DNA of 13,791 nucleotides from an uncultured Prevotella sp. (GTDB lineage: Bacteria > Bacteroidota > Bacteroidia > Bacteroidales > Bacteroidaceae): assembly GCA_934190685.1 (NCBI GenBank), contig CAKPTK010000061.1, forward strand, positions 1 through 13,791, written 5' to 3'. Numbering within the stretch: position 1 is the stretch's first letter; every line of letters starts with the position of its first letter. Positions 6,243-13,791 of this stretch are shown piece by piece. The translations under genes and the position numbers were made by a program. The notes beneath the pieces are model-generated. The model was given only the letters and a program-made list of their open reading frames with translations. It made no database searches and was not told the origin of the DNA.

Positions 6243-7574
6243 CTATCGCAAACTCAACTCTATCACCTTGTCTATATCCTTGGGAACAACATCGAGATAG
6301 AGAATGACGCCACCATCGCATTTTTGCATTTTTACCGACTTACGGCTCACAAAGTCGACAGCCTTGGACAACTTACGGTCGCCAACCGGCAAGAACAACG
6401 CCTTATCTTTGAGATTGAGAATATGTACAAACAGTCGATTGCCTTTCTGAGTCGTCACTCCCCAGTCATGCGGAGGCACGATGCCGCCCCGCGTTCCATA
6501 GATGGTTTCGCCATAAGTGTGCATCCACTCTCCCATCTCACGCAAACGCTTCAATGCGACCTCGGGAAGTTCGCCGTTGGGCTGCGGCCCAATATTCATC
6601 AAGAGATTGGCATTCTTGCCCGCCGCATTCACGAGATAATGAATCAACGTCTTGGTTGACTTATAGGCTTGATCGGTGATCTTGTATCCCCACATGCCAT
6701 TCATCGTCTCACAGGTCTCAAGCGGCAGAGGGCTGATACCCTGTCCCGACAGCCCCGCCTTGTTCTCACCGGGCAGGTCACGTTCAAATATTTGAATGTC
6801 CTCCCCCTCAAACGGAGTCTGATGATGGTTGTTGCCTACCAAGCAGGCAGGCTGCAAGCGATGGATGAGCGCATATTGCTCAGGAAGTTGCCAATCAAAA
6901 TCAGGATTCTCATCCTGATCCCACCATCCATCAAACCACACGGCACCAATCTTTCCGTAGTTTGTCAGAAGTTCGGTCAACTGATTGTTCATAAACTGGT
7001 AATAGCTTTTCCAATTTCCTTTCGGGTTCGGCCTACCCGTGCCTCGTCCAGTCCGTCCCCACACAGCATCTTCCCGATACCAATCGATGTGGGAATAATA
7101 GAGATGCAGGCGAATGCCCTGTTTATGACACTCATCCGCCAACTCCTTCAAGATGTCCCGTTTGAAAGGTGTGGCATCGACAATATTATAGTCTGTGTAT
7201 CGGGACTTGAACATGGAAAAGCCCTCATGATGGCGGGTGGTGAAACAAATGTATTTCGCACCCGACGCCTTGATGGCAGCCACCCATTGGGCGGCGTCAA
7301 ACTTGGAGGGATAGAAGCCACCAGCCAACTTGGCATACTCTTTATAGTTCAAGTTTTTGTTGGTCATCGTCCACTCTCCGGTGGCAAGCATACTATAAAG
7401 CCCCCAATGCAAGAATATGCCAAACTTATCGTCTTGAAATTCTTTTCGAGAGGCGATATTTTCGGCTGAAGGTTGGTAACTTTGTATCACTGGCACAGTT
7501 TTGTCAGGTTGGGATTGGACGGCCGATGGCAAGCTTAGCGCCAACAACACCGCAGGTATCAGTTTTTTCATCAT
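6243..7574 (-). CDS. GH29-family alpha-L-fucosidase, secreted
   Basis: A 443-residue enzyme with the usual length for a single GH29 domain. It begins MMKKLIPAVLLALSLPSAVQS, a signal peptide with cleavage before QPD. I chose ATG 7574; the adjacent ATG 7571 is equally possible, and a GTG at 7580 is unlikely because it lies in the promoter. Family marks are FGIFLHWG (51-58), TTRHHEGF (112-119), LHLYYSHIDW (near 158), and VWFDGWW, whose Asp215 is the retaining nucleophile in GH29. Glu286 in PLETCETMNG is a candidate acid/base, by analogy with GH29 members whose acid/base lies in a similar segment; in them Trp often precedes it, here Leu. A small beta-sandwich domain follows (from about 365). It removes alpha-linked fucose from host or plant glycans in the periplasm. 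It is divergent from the M16 gene and followed by tRNA-His without a clear terminator. Confidence 0.95.
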   Translation of the reverse strand: MMKKLIPAVLLALSLPSAVQSQPDKTVPVIQSYQPSAENIASRKEFQDDKFGIFLHWGLYSMLATGEWTMTNKNLNYKEYAKLAGGFYPSKFDAAQWVAAIKASGAKYICFTTRHHEGFSMFKSRYTDYNIVDATPFKRDILKELADECHKQGIRLHLYYSHIDWYREDAVWGRTGRGTGRPNPKGNWKSYYQFMNNQLTELLTNYGKIGAVWFDGWWDQDENPDFDWQLPEQYALIHRLQPACLVGNNHHQTPFEGEDIQIFERDLPGENKAGLSGQGISPLPLETCETMNGMWGYKITDQAYKSTKTLIHYLVNAAGKNANLLMNIGPQPNGELPEVALKRLREMGEWMHTYGETIYGTRGGIVPPHDWGVTTQKGNRLFVHILNLKDKALFLPVGDRKLSKAVDFVSRKSVKMQKCDGGVILYLDVVPKDIDKVIELSLR

Positions 7575-7579
7575 GCTCA

Positions 7580-7609
7580 CAAAGTTAATGCAAAAGGACG
7601 ATATGACAA
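7580..7609 (-). promoter_or_regulatory. Promoter of the GH29 gene, abutting its start codon
   Basis: On the minus strand: TTG (7609-7607), 19 bp, TAACTTTG (7587-7580). Only five bases (TGAGC) separate the box from ATG 7574, so transcription should begin at or within a few bases of the start codon. Confidence 0.6.
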
Positions 7610-7627
7610 TCTTTTTTGGCAGATTTC

Positions 7628-7658
7628 TTGCCTAAAACCATAAAAAAAGGTATCTTTG
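7628..7658 (+). promoter_or_regulatory. Promoter of the M16 peptidase gene
   Basis: TTG (7628-7630), 20 bp, TATCTTTG (7651-7658), six bases before ATG 7665. Its -33 element is only 18 bp from that of the divergent GH29 promoter. Confidence 0.65.
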
Positions 7659-7664
7659 CAACAT

Positions 7665-10538
7665 ATGGAACGAAAGCCATACAACCTTTTTATGTCAAGA
7701 CATGCTTTTATCATATTCATATTGGCGGTATTGTCCACGCTTCAGCTCACAGCAAACACGGTGGACAACAAGCCCATCAGTCTTCCACAAGGAACAGTGG
7801 AAGGAGTGCTTGGCAATGGTTTTCATTATATCATCAAGTCCAACTCCAGACCACGGCACACGGTGGAAATGAGACTTCTCGTACACGCTGGCTCTCTCCA
7901 AGAAAATGAAACGCAAAAAGGTTGCGCACATTTCATGGAGCACATTGCTTTCGACGGAACCGAGCATTATCCCGGCAATGCCTGGATAGACTTCTTTGAA
8001 CGCATCGGCATGAAAAGAGGACCAGACTTCAACGCATACACCGACTATGACCACACCTCCTATTGGCTTTCTCTTCCCGTGGCAGACATGGGGTATCATG
8101 TGATAAACAGTACACTGCTCGCCCTGCGTGACATTTTGGGAAACATCTCCTTTAACACTCAACAAATTGAGAATGAACGAAGGAACATTATCGACGAACT
8201 TCATGGGTATACGCCGGACGATGTGTTTTTGCCGTTGAAAAACGGCAAGGGAAAGCATGCACACCATTCCCCTCTCGGCGAGGAGAACGATTTTCGAACG
8301 CTCACCCGAGAGAACTTGATCAAGTTTTACAAGAAATGGTATCTGCCCCACAACGCCTGTTTGGTAGTCGTTGGTGACATAGACGCCGAAAACATGAAAA
8401 AGCGGATACAAACAATTTTCAACGAGATTCCATCCGGTCTGTCCAATGCAACAACGGGGAAATATACGGTCAATTATAAAAAAGGAGTTACACTTCATGA
8501 GGTACGTGAAAAAGACGGAGATTCTCAATTGGAATTCATCATCCCCCACCCTCATGTCGTCGCCAAAAACCTGGCATCCGAATTGCGCAAAGAACAACTC
8601 ACCTTGCTGGTGTCTTCACTGAACAAGCGAATGGCGGAACAAGGTATCCGAGGAGCCATCAAGAACACATGGTTTGAGGCTGACAAAGACCACTTCACCA
8701 TCACGGTGGAAGGCAACAACAAGAAATTACTCAAAAAGCGCATGAACCGTGTGCTCGCCTTGCTGGGGAAAATTGCCAAACATGGATTTTACAAACAAGA
8801 AATCGCAGACAGGGCTGCACAGATGTCGGAGAGTATGGAAGCAGACACCACGGGAATGACATCAGCCCACTGGTGCGACCGCCTCAACGAGTATGTCATA
8901 AAAGGAGAGCGGCAAGTGTACGACAGCGCCGAGCTGGCCTATGTCAAGGAAAAGGTCAAGACGACAGACAACGCTCAAATACAAAATATCCTCAGCGACA
9001 TTCTCGCCAAAGGAAAAGAGACACTTCTTGTGGCTTATCGCAACCATGTGGGGGCAACCGAGACGTTTAACGAGAAAGAACTGCACAATATCTACAAAAG
9101 CGGGCTCTCCGCCCATCTGTCAGGTTTCACCTACACCCCCAAACATGCCGACAAGAAAATACTTCCGGCAAACATTCCGCTATGCCTGCGCGCTTCGCAT
9201 GCAGACGCCATGAACAAGGTGAACACCGTGAATTGCTATGATGATATCGCCGCTCAGGAATACATCCTTGACAATGGACTGAAAATCATCCTTCGTCCCA
9301 CCAACGAGAAGGACTCCACCCTTCACTTGGCAATAATCGGACGAGGCGGAACATCCGACCTTGACAAAAAGTCGTATCCTCTTCTGCAAGATGCCGCCAA
9401 TCTAGTGGACATGGGCGGACTTGCCCATCTGAGTGTAGACTCTCTCCTTGAAGTGATGCACGACGCCGACCTAACCCTATCGGTAAGAACTGGACAATAT
9501 TGGCACAAACTTCGTGCTTCCGCTCCCGTAAAGATGGCACAAGTGTTGATGAACCTTGTATATGAGAAAATCACTGCGCCAGGCAGAGCCTACGAGGCTT
9601 TCGAGAGTGTGCGCAGCCAATTGGCACAGAACCTTGACAGCGAACAAAGGCTCACACCGGTGTTCGAACAGGATTCCGACCAAAAAATGCTGCACAAGAT
9701 AGATTCCCTTTGTTGCAATATACCTCCAACAAGCAGGAATCTTGTCAAGGAAGACTTGGACAAGTTCAATTTGGACGACATCACGGACTACTACATTTCC
9801 CTGTTCAGCAACCCTCAGCGAAAGACGCTCATCCTCACGGGAAATTTCCAATCAGAACCTATTATCAACATGGCTGTGGCAACATTCGCACGCTTACAAC
9901 ATACGAAGGAAATGGGGGCTATCATCGACACGCCAAGTCCAATGCCCCAAACACCCTATCGGGAGTTTTTCGCCAATGACAGTGCGAAACAATTGGTGCT
10001 CAACTACATCTTTCCCGGCAACTACGAACCGGGATTAAGAAAAACTGTCTTGATGCAACTCATGCGCAGTATACTGCAAAGCCAAATCACGAACGTCCTG
10101 CGTGACAAGATGGACATCTCGCAGGACTCTTTCGCAGCCGTGAGCTACAAAGGAAATCCACAAAAAAATTACTACTTCTGGCTCACCATCAACATTAAGG
10201 ACGAAAACCGCGACAAGGCCACCCAGGCCATAGAAGATATTGTGAAAGACCTGCAGAACCACCCTGTCAGCGATGCGGATTTAAAGAAACTGAAAATGTC
10301 ATTTCTTGTCAGCAAACGAAAGGAACTGACAGATGATGTCCCCACTGAATGGGAAAACACATTCGTGACGCTCATACAAAACCATGAGAGTCTGGAAGAA
10401 CTCAATGGATTCACACAACAACTTCAAAGCATCAGTGCGGAAGACGTAAGACAAGGTTTCAACAACTATCTACGCTTCGACCGCATGTCTTTGCTCAGCA
10501 AAGGAAGACCGTTCAATAACAAAGACGAGCGGAAATAA
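7665..10538 (+). CDS. M16-family (pitrilysin-like) zinc metalloprotease, exported
   Basis: A 957-residue protein if ATG 7665 is used. ATG 7692 (948 residues, MSRHAFIIFILAVLSTLQLTA) is a serious alternative, because the promoter leaves almost no leader for 7665. Either gives a signal peptide. The first M16 half has the inverted zinc motif HFMEH (His89, Glu92, His93; GCAHFMEHIAFDGTEHYPGN), with Glu171 or Glu169 in IENERRNIIDE as third ligand. A typical M16 inactive partner domain (LVVVGDIDAENMKKRI) follows. A second M16 pair starts near residue 527 (EYILDNGLKIILRPT) and lacks HxxEH, as usual for the structural half. Family members digest peptides inside a closed chamber, so a periplasmic peptide-degrading role is likely. 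No gene follows before the terminator at 10566, so it is monocistronic. Confidence 0.93.
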   Translation: MERKPYNLFMSRHAFIIFILAVLSTLQLTANTVDNKPISLPQGTVEGVLGNGFHYIIKSNSRPRHTVEMRLLVHAGSLQENETQKGCAHFMEHIAFDGTEHYPGNAWIDFFERIGMKRGPDFNAYTDYDHTSYWLSLPVADMGYHVINSTLLALRDILGNISFNTQQIENERRNIIDELHGYTPDDVFLPLKNGKGKHAHHSPLGEENDFRTLTRENLIKFYKKWYLPHNACLVVVGDIDAENMKKRIQTIFNEIPSGLSNATTGKYTVNYKKGVTLHEVREKDGDSQLEFIIPHPHVVAKNLASELRKEQLTLLVSSLNKRMAEQGIRGAIKNTWFEADKDHFTITVEGNNKKLLKKRMNRVLALLGKIAKHGFYKQEIADRAAQMSESMEADTTGMTSAHWCDRLNEYVIKGERQVYDSAELAYVKEKVKTTDNAQIQNILSDILAKGKETLLVAYRNHVGATETFNEKELHNIYKSGLSAHLSGFTYTPKHADKKILPANIPLCLRASHADAMNKVNTVNCYDDIAAQEYILDNGLKIILRPTNEKDSTLHLAIIGRGGTSDLDKKSYPLLQDAANLVDMGGLAHLSVDSLLEVMHDADLTLSVRTGQYWHKLRASAPVKMAQVLMNLVYEKITAPGRAYEAFESVRSQLAQNLDSEQRLTPVFEQDSDQKMLHKIDSLCCNIPPTSRNLVKEDLDKFNLDDITDYYISLFSNPQRKTLILTGNFQSEPIINMAVATFARLQHTKEMGAIIDTPSPMPQTPYREFFANDSAKQLVLNYIFPGNYEPGLRKTVLMQLMRSILQSQITNVLRDKMDISQDSFAAVSYKGNPQKNYYFWLTINIKDENRDKATQAIEDIVKDLQNHPVSDADLKKLKMSFLVSKRKELTDDVPTEWENTFVTLIQNHESLEELNGFTQQLQSISAEDVRQGFNNYLRFDRMSLLSKGRPFNNKDERK

Positions 10539-10565
10539 GATCCTCAATATCGACATTAAATGCAT

Positions 10566-10606
10566 AAGGGTAATCTCTTCAAAGAGGCTACCCTTTTCTT
10601 TGTTTT
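10566..10606 (+). terminator. Terminator of the M16 peptidase gene
   Basis: AAGGGTA (10566-10572) pairs with TACCCTT (10589-10595), with an inner CTCT/AGAG pairing, followed by TTCTTTGTTTT. It is 27 nt past the stop codon. An outer inverted repeat, ATGCATAA (10560-10567) with TTATGCAT (10613-10620), brackets it. Confidence 0.85.
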
Positions 10607-10638
10607 CAGGTTTTATGCATGACAGGTTTCCCTAAAGC

Positions 10639-10664
10639 ACCTATAAAAATCATCATTTTTAGGT
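10639..10664. promoter_or_regulatory. Imperfect palindrome upstream of the chelatase promoter, possible operator
   Basis: ACCTATAAAAAT (10639-10650) and ATTTTTAGGT (10655-10664) are inverted around CATC, with a 2-nt bulge in the left arm. It lies immediately upstream of where the -33 element should be. It could bind a regulator or form a weak hairpin; function is inferred from position only. Confidence 0.35.
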
Positions 10665-10688
10665 ATTTTTCATCCTCCATAAAGGCTA

Positions 10689-10696
10689 TACCTTTG
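10689..10696 (+). promoter_or_regulatory. -7 promoter box of the chelatase/SusC operon
   Basis: TACCTTTG, 33 nt before ATG 10730, predicts a leader of about 28 nt. The -33 region 19 bp upstream is only T-rich (TTT, 10667-10669), so this may be an activator-dependent promoter. Confidence 0.65.
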
Positions 10697-10729
10697 CAGC
10701 GCTCAAAAAAGTATAAAACCTTACAGAAT

Positions 10730-11611
10730 ATGAGAAAGATATTTTTAGCATTATCGCTGGTGATGGCCATGACCGCATCAGCCAAGACCGCACTGGTAGT
10801 TATCGCACATGGTTCACCTATGGCAAGTTGGCGTCAGCCTGTGCTGGCATTGGAACAGAAAGTGGACAGCATTGTGAAAAAGCAAGGTTTAAAGGACATA
10901 AGTTATGTACGTGTAGCCATGATGGAATATACCGAACCCGCTGTGGCTTCTGTAATCAAGGATTGTGAGGCACAGGGTGCCGACACCATCTTTGCCGTAC
11001 CACTCTTCATAGCCCCGTCCAGTCATTCTGAAGAAGACTTGCCGAACATATTAAACCTCAAGTTCACCCCCGAAGTACGGGAAGAATTGGCAGAGGAAGG
11101 CACACAACTTGTCAACAGTAAGACACGTATCGTCTTGGGACCGACCCTCTACAGCACAGACATTATCGAGAAAATAATGCTCAACAATGTCAAGCGCATG
11201 TCGAAGAACCCGAAAGGAGAAGCACTTCTTTTGCTCGCTCATGGTGACCCTGAGCGCATCGGCTTTTGGCAAATGCTGTTGTATAAGACCTGTGAGTATA
11301 TAAAGAAGAATCTGGGCATCGATTATGCTGACGGCGAACTGATTGCCATGGGTACCGGCATGGACAAGGAAGTGTTGCCCATGCTCGAGAAAGCGGCACA
11401 AGCCAAGAAGCGAATACTTGTGCAAGGCATCTATCTCACCTCCAACATCGACGGCATGGCCAAGCGCAACAAGATGGCAGAAAAGCAAGCTCAATCCTCC
11501 AAACTGAAAAACACAGAAATTGTGTACAGCAAGGAAGGTATCTTACCCAACGCCACTGAAGAAATCGCCGATTGGATAGTAGACCGTACCAAGGAATACC
11601 TCAAGAAATAA
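10730..11611 (+). CDS. Exported CbiK/CbiX-like class II tetrapyrrole chelatase
   Basis: A 293-residue protein. I chose ATG 10730 over an in-frame ATG at 10619 because the longer form would cross the promoter at 10689 and lose the signal peptide MRKIFLALSLVMAMTASA|KT. It is built of two similar halves. The first has VVIAHGSP (His27) and PLFIAPSSHSEEDLP (His99), matching the CbiX metal-site pattern. The second has LLLAHGDPERIGFW (His171), but its second site reads QGIYLTSNIDGM, without histidine. Class II chelatases insert Co2+ or Fe2+ into sirohydrochlorin-type rings. A signal peptide puts this one in the periplasm, where biosynthesis is unlikely, so metal or heme handling fits better (compare P. 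gingivalis IhtB and the periplasmic Desulfovibrio CbiK). It lies 49 nt before a SusC-like receptor on the same strand, with no promoter or terminator between. Confidence 0.87.
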   Translation: MRKIFLALSLVMAMTASAKTALVVIAHGSPMASWRQPVLALEQKVDSIVKKQGLKDISYVRVAMMEYTEPAVASVIKDCEAQGADTIFAVPLFIAPSSHSEEDLPNILNLKFTPEVREELAEEGTQLVNSKTRIVLGPTLYSTDIIEKIMLNNVKRMSKNPKGEALLLLAHGDPERIGFWQMLLYKTCEYIKKNLGIDYADGELIAMGTGMDKEVLPMLEKAAQAKKRILVQGIYLTSNIDGMAKRNKMAEKQAQSSKLKNTEIVYSKEGILPNATEEIADWIVDRTKEYLKK

Positions 11612-11660
11612 CCATAGCACACAACTGCTACAACAAGAAGATCACATAGAAAACTGGAGA

Positions 11661-13791
11661 ATGTTTAAGACGAACAAATTCAACAAGAACATCACTATAG
11701 GACTCACCGCAATAGCCCTCACCGTGCCCGCCGAACTTTCGGCAAAGCCGGTAGAGGGCTTTGCCGAAATTGGTAGTGTTTTACCCCAAGCCAATGATTT
11801 AATTGGTTATGTGTATGACCAGGACAAGAATCCATTGGAGGGTGTGACGGTGAAAGTGGAAGGCTCTACCCTAACCACCACAACCGACAACACCGGACGC
11901 TATATCCTCAAAGGACAACTGAAACAGGGTGCAGCCATCAAGTTCACCATGCTCGGTTTCAAGACCAAACGCATCATCTACAATGGACAGACAAACATCA
12001 GCCCGACACTCGATCCGTCCACCACACAAGTGGGCGAAGTGGTCGTAGTAGCGAGAAGCAACATCAATGCCATCGACCTACGCGCCAAATCAGGCGTGGT
12101 GGAGAATGTGGACATGAAACGTCTGGAATCAAAGCCTATGATTGACATGGCCCTGGCCCTCCAAGGTGCCGTTCCAGGACTTGTTGTCACCAACACGGGT
12201 GACCTCGGCAGCGCACCCAAAATCCGCTTGCGTGGCAACTCTTCCCTAAGACAAGGGAATGCCACCAACGAACCATTATATGTGATGGACGGACAGGTTA
12301 TCTCTTCTGAAACATTCTACAACCTCAACCCCTCAGACATCAAGAGTATAAAAGTGCTTAAAGATGCCACGGCATGTGCGCTCTATGGAGTAAAAGCAGC
12401 CAATGGTGTACTGGAAATAACCTCCCAACGAGGTCATTCCGGTTCCCCAATCATCAACTACAGCATGAATATGGGTGTGACCACACGTGGTCGCCGCGGT
12501 CTGAAGATGATGGACTCCGCCGAGAAATTGGAGTTGGAACGCCGCATCGGAAACGCCGAGACGCCAGGCTATAGATACAGCGAGGACTATTTCCGCAAGT
12601 ATTACGCCAACGACCCCAACCTCAGTCAACTGATTGCTGACGGACAAAGCAAACTCGACTCCTTGCGCAACATCAATACAGACTGGTTTAAAGAATTGCT
12701 CCGCAACAGCATCTATCAACGCCATAACCTGAGTATCCGTGGAGGCAACGAACAGACCACCTATTTTCTCTCCGCCAACTATAGCTATCAAGGCGGTCGT
12801 CTGCGCGGCAACGACAAGCAACGCATGGGCTTCCGCCTCAACGTGGACCAAAAGTTGGGAAAGATCGGTTATGCCATGCTTGGCGTAACAGGAAGCTATG
12901 CCAAGACAAACACGCCAAACGGTACATCGAGCGATCCATCCTCGCTTATATACGAACTGAACCCCTATGAGCAGAAGACAGGCCTGTTATGGTCTTACCC
13001 AGGACAGACCTATAAAGACTTGATGAACCAATACAGCGCAGAGTCGAGTGACAAGGAAATAGGTGTGAACGGAAATCTCACTCTTTCGCCACTGCCCGGA
13101 CTCGACATTGCAGCTGTTGCCGGCATTGACTTTGTACTCGATGAAGGCCATCAGTTCACCCCATCCACCGCCTATTCAGAAATTCATAGCGGTGCGGCAG
13201 AAGTGGCACGAGGAATCTACAGCAAGTCGAAGAACACCACGACCAACATTTCCGCCAACGTGCGTGCCACTTACACCCACACATTCAACGACATACACGA
13301 CCTGACGCTCAGTGCCAACGTGGATTACTACGACACGAACATCGACAACCTGTCGATGACGGGCTATGGTGTGGGCACACTCAATTCTGCCGCAGCCACC
13401 AACCAGTCGCTCACAGGTTCCCGACGTGTAAAGATGAGTGCTCCACGTGACAAGAGCAGACAAATGGGCATCGGTGGTGTGTTAGGCTATAGTCTGCTCA
13501 ACACCTATGACCTCTATGCCACCTACAAGGCCGATGCTTCGTCTGTGCTTCCGTCAGACAAGCGTTGGAACAAGGCATGGGCTGTGGGGTTGGGATGGAC
13601 ACCGTCCAACTATGCTTTTTTGAAAGACAACAAGGTCATCTCGCGTTTAAACTTCAAGGCATCGTATGGTGTGACCGCCAACTTGAACGGAGTGTCTGTG
13701 TCGACCACAGTCGGCACCTTTGCCTACTCCACCAACACTTATGAGGACCAACGTGTGCTGGAACTAGTGTCGCTATACAACAAGGATTTAA
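11661..13791 (+). CDS. SusC/RagA-type TonB-dependent outer membrane receptor, 3'-truncated by the window edge
   Basis: The frame runs open for 710 codons from ATG 11661 to the right edge; SusC proteins are usually about 1000 residues, so roughly a quarter or more is missing. Residues 1-28 are a signal peptide (ITIGLTAIALTVPAELSA|KP). Residues about 46-118 are the N-terminal carboxypeptidase-regulatory-like domain (LIGYVYDQDKNPLEGVTV, TTDNTGRYIL). A TonB-box-like stretch VGEVVVV is at 124-130. The plug covers about 150-258, with SusC hallmarks ALQGAVPGLVV, APKIRLRGNSSL, EPLYVMDG, and VLKDATACALYGVKAANGV. Beta-barrel strands follow. It imports a ligand across the outer membrane using TonB energy, normally with a SusD-like lipoprotein that would lie beyond the edge. 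It is probably cotranscribed with the chelatase gene, which hints at a tetrapyrrole or metal ligand rather than a glycan. Confidence 0.93.
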   Translation, partial: MFKTNKFNKNITIGLTAIALTVPAELSAKPVEGFAEIGSVLPQANDLIGYVYDQDKNPLEGVTVKVEGSTLTTTTDNTGRYILKGQLKQGAAIKFTMLGFKTKRIIYNGQTNISPTLDPSTTQVGEVVVVARSNINAIDLRAKSGVVENVDMKRLESKPMIDMALALQGAVPGLVVTNTGDLGSAPKIRLRGNSSLRQGNATNEPLYVMDGQVISSETFYNLNPSDIKSIKVLKDATACALYGVKAANGVLEITSQRGHSGSPIINYSMNMGVTTRGRRGLKMMDSAEKLELERRIGNAETPGYRYSEDYFRKYYANDPNLSQLIADGQSKLDSLRNINTDWFKELLRNSIYQRHNLSIRGGNEQTTYFLSANYSYQGGRLRGNDKQRMGFRLNVDQKLGKIGYAMLGVTGSYAKTNTPNGTSSDPSSLIYELNPYEQKTGLLWSYPGQTYKDLMNQYSAESSDKEIGVNGNLTLSPLPGLDIAAVAGIDFVLDEGHQFTPSTAYSEIHSGAAEVARGIYSKSKNTTTNISANVRATYTHTFNDIHDLTLSANVDYYDTNIDNLSMTGYGVGTLNSAAATNQSLTGSRRVKMSAPRDKSRQMGIGGVLGYSLLNTYDLYATYKADASSVLPSDKRWNKAWAVGLGWTPSNYAFLKDNKVISRLNFKASYGVTANLNGVSVSTTVGTFAYSTNTYEDQRVLELVSLYNKDL

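Noticed and set aside
6669..7469. A 266-codon plus-strand frame
   Set aside because: It is entirely antisense to the GH29 catalytic domain, whose conserved motifs are on the minus strand.
7695..8597. A 300-codon minus-strand frame
   Set aside because: It is antisense to the M16 zinc-binding half; no own promoter or known domain.
10539..10729. Cobalamin riboswitch upstream of the chelatase/SusC operon
   Set aside because: The promoter box at 10689 leaves a leader of about 28 nt, far too short, and no B12-box-like sequence is visible.
11651..11660. Shine-Dalgarno site (GGAGA) before the SusC gene
   Set aside because: GGAG ends one base before the ATG, too close to pair with 16S rRNA during initiation, and Bacteroidota genes rarely use such sites.

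Overview
The window reads as chromosomal DNA of a gut or oral Bacteroidota, most likely Prevotellaceae (Prevotella/Segatella-like). Reasons: a SusC/RagA-type TonB-dependent receptor; secreted fucosidases; nearly every transcription unit preceded by the Bacteroidota promoter (TTTG or TTG, about 19-20 bp, then TAnnTTTG); no Shine-Dalgarno sequences at the start codons; and three of four tRNA genes lacking an encoded CCA end. The genus is inferred from overall feel, not from a marker gene.

Layout. (1) 1-1926, minus: the first 642 codons of a secreted GH95 alpha-L-fucosidase-type enzyme with a long N-terminal extension; its 3' end lies outside the window. (2) 2127-4742, minus: an 871-residue exported transglutaminase-like protein with a carboxypeptidase-regulatory-like domain, a probable degenerate second transglutaminase core, and a thioredoxin-fold C-terminus without redox cysteines. 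(3) 4956-6084: tRNA-Pro(TGG), then tRNA-Thr(CGT)-tRNA-Gly(CCC) on plus, and tRNA-His(GTG) on minus. Between the tRNA-Gly and tRNA-His genes are about 600 bp with no credible gene but many palindromes, short direct repeats and a Z-DNA-prone tract. (4) 6243-7574, minus: a GH29 alpha-L-fucosidase, divergent from (5) 7665-10538, plus: a 957-residue M16 zinc metalloprotease with an HxxEH site. Their back-to-back promoters sit so close to the start codons that one or both mRNAs may be leaderless. (6) 10730 to the right edge, plus: a probable two-gene operon of an exported CbiK/CbiX-like class II chelatase and a SusC-like TonB-dependent receptor, the latter cut by the window end.

How it fits together. 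The two fucosidases and the exported protease and transglutaminase-like protein suit an envelope specialised in scavenging fucosylated glycans and glycoproteins. The fucosidases are in separate transcription units and no complete polysaccharide utilisation locus is visible. The chelatase-SusC pair suggests uptake of a metal tetrapyrrole (heme or a cobalt/iron chelate), a hypothesis from gene adjacency and from known periplasmic CbiK-like heme-binding proteins such as P. gingivalis IhtB. I see no phage, insertion sequence, CRISPR array, cobalamin riboswitch or obvious defence system. The least explained DNA is the repeat-rich stretch 5518-5919; the least explained protein is the 871-residue multidomain one.
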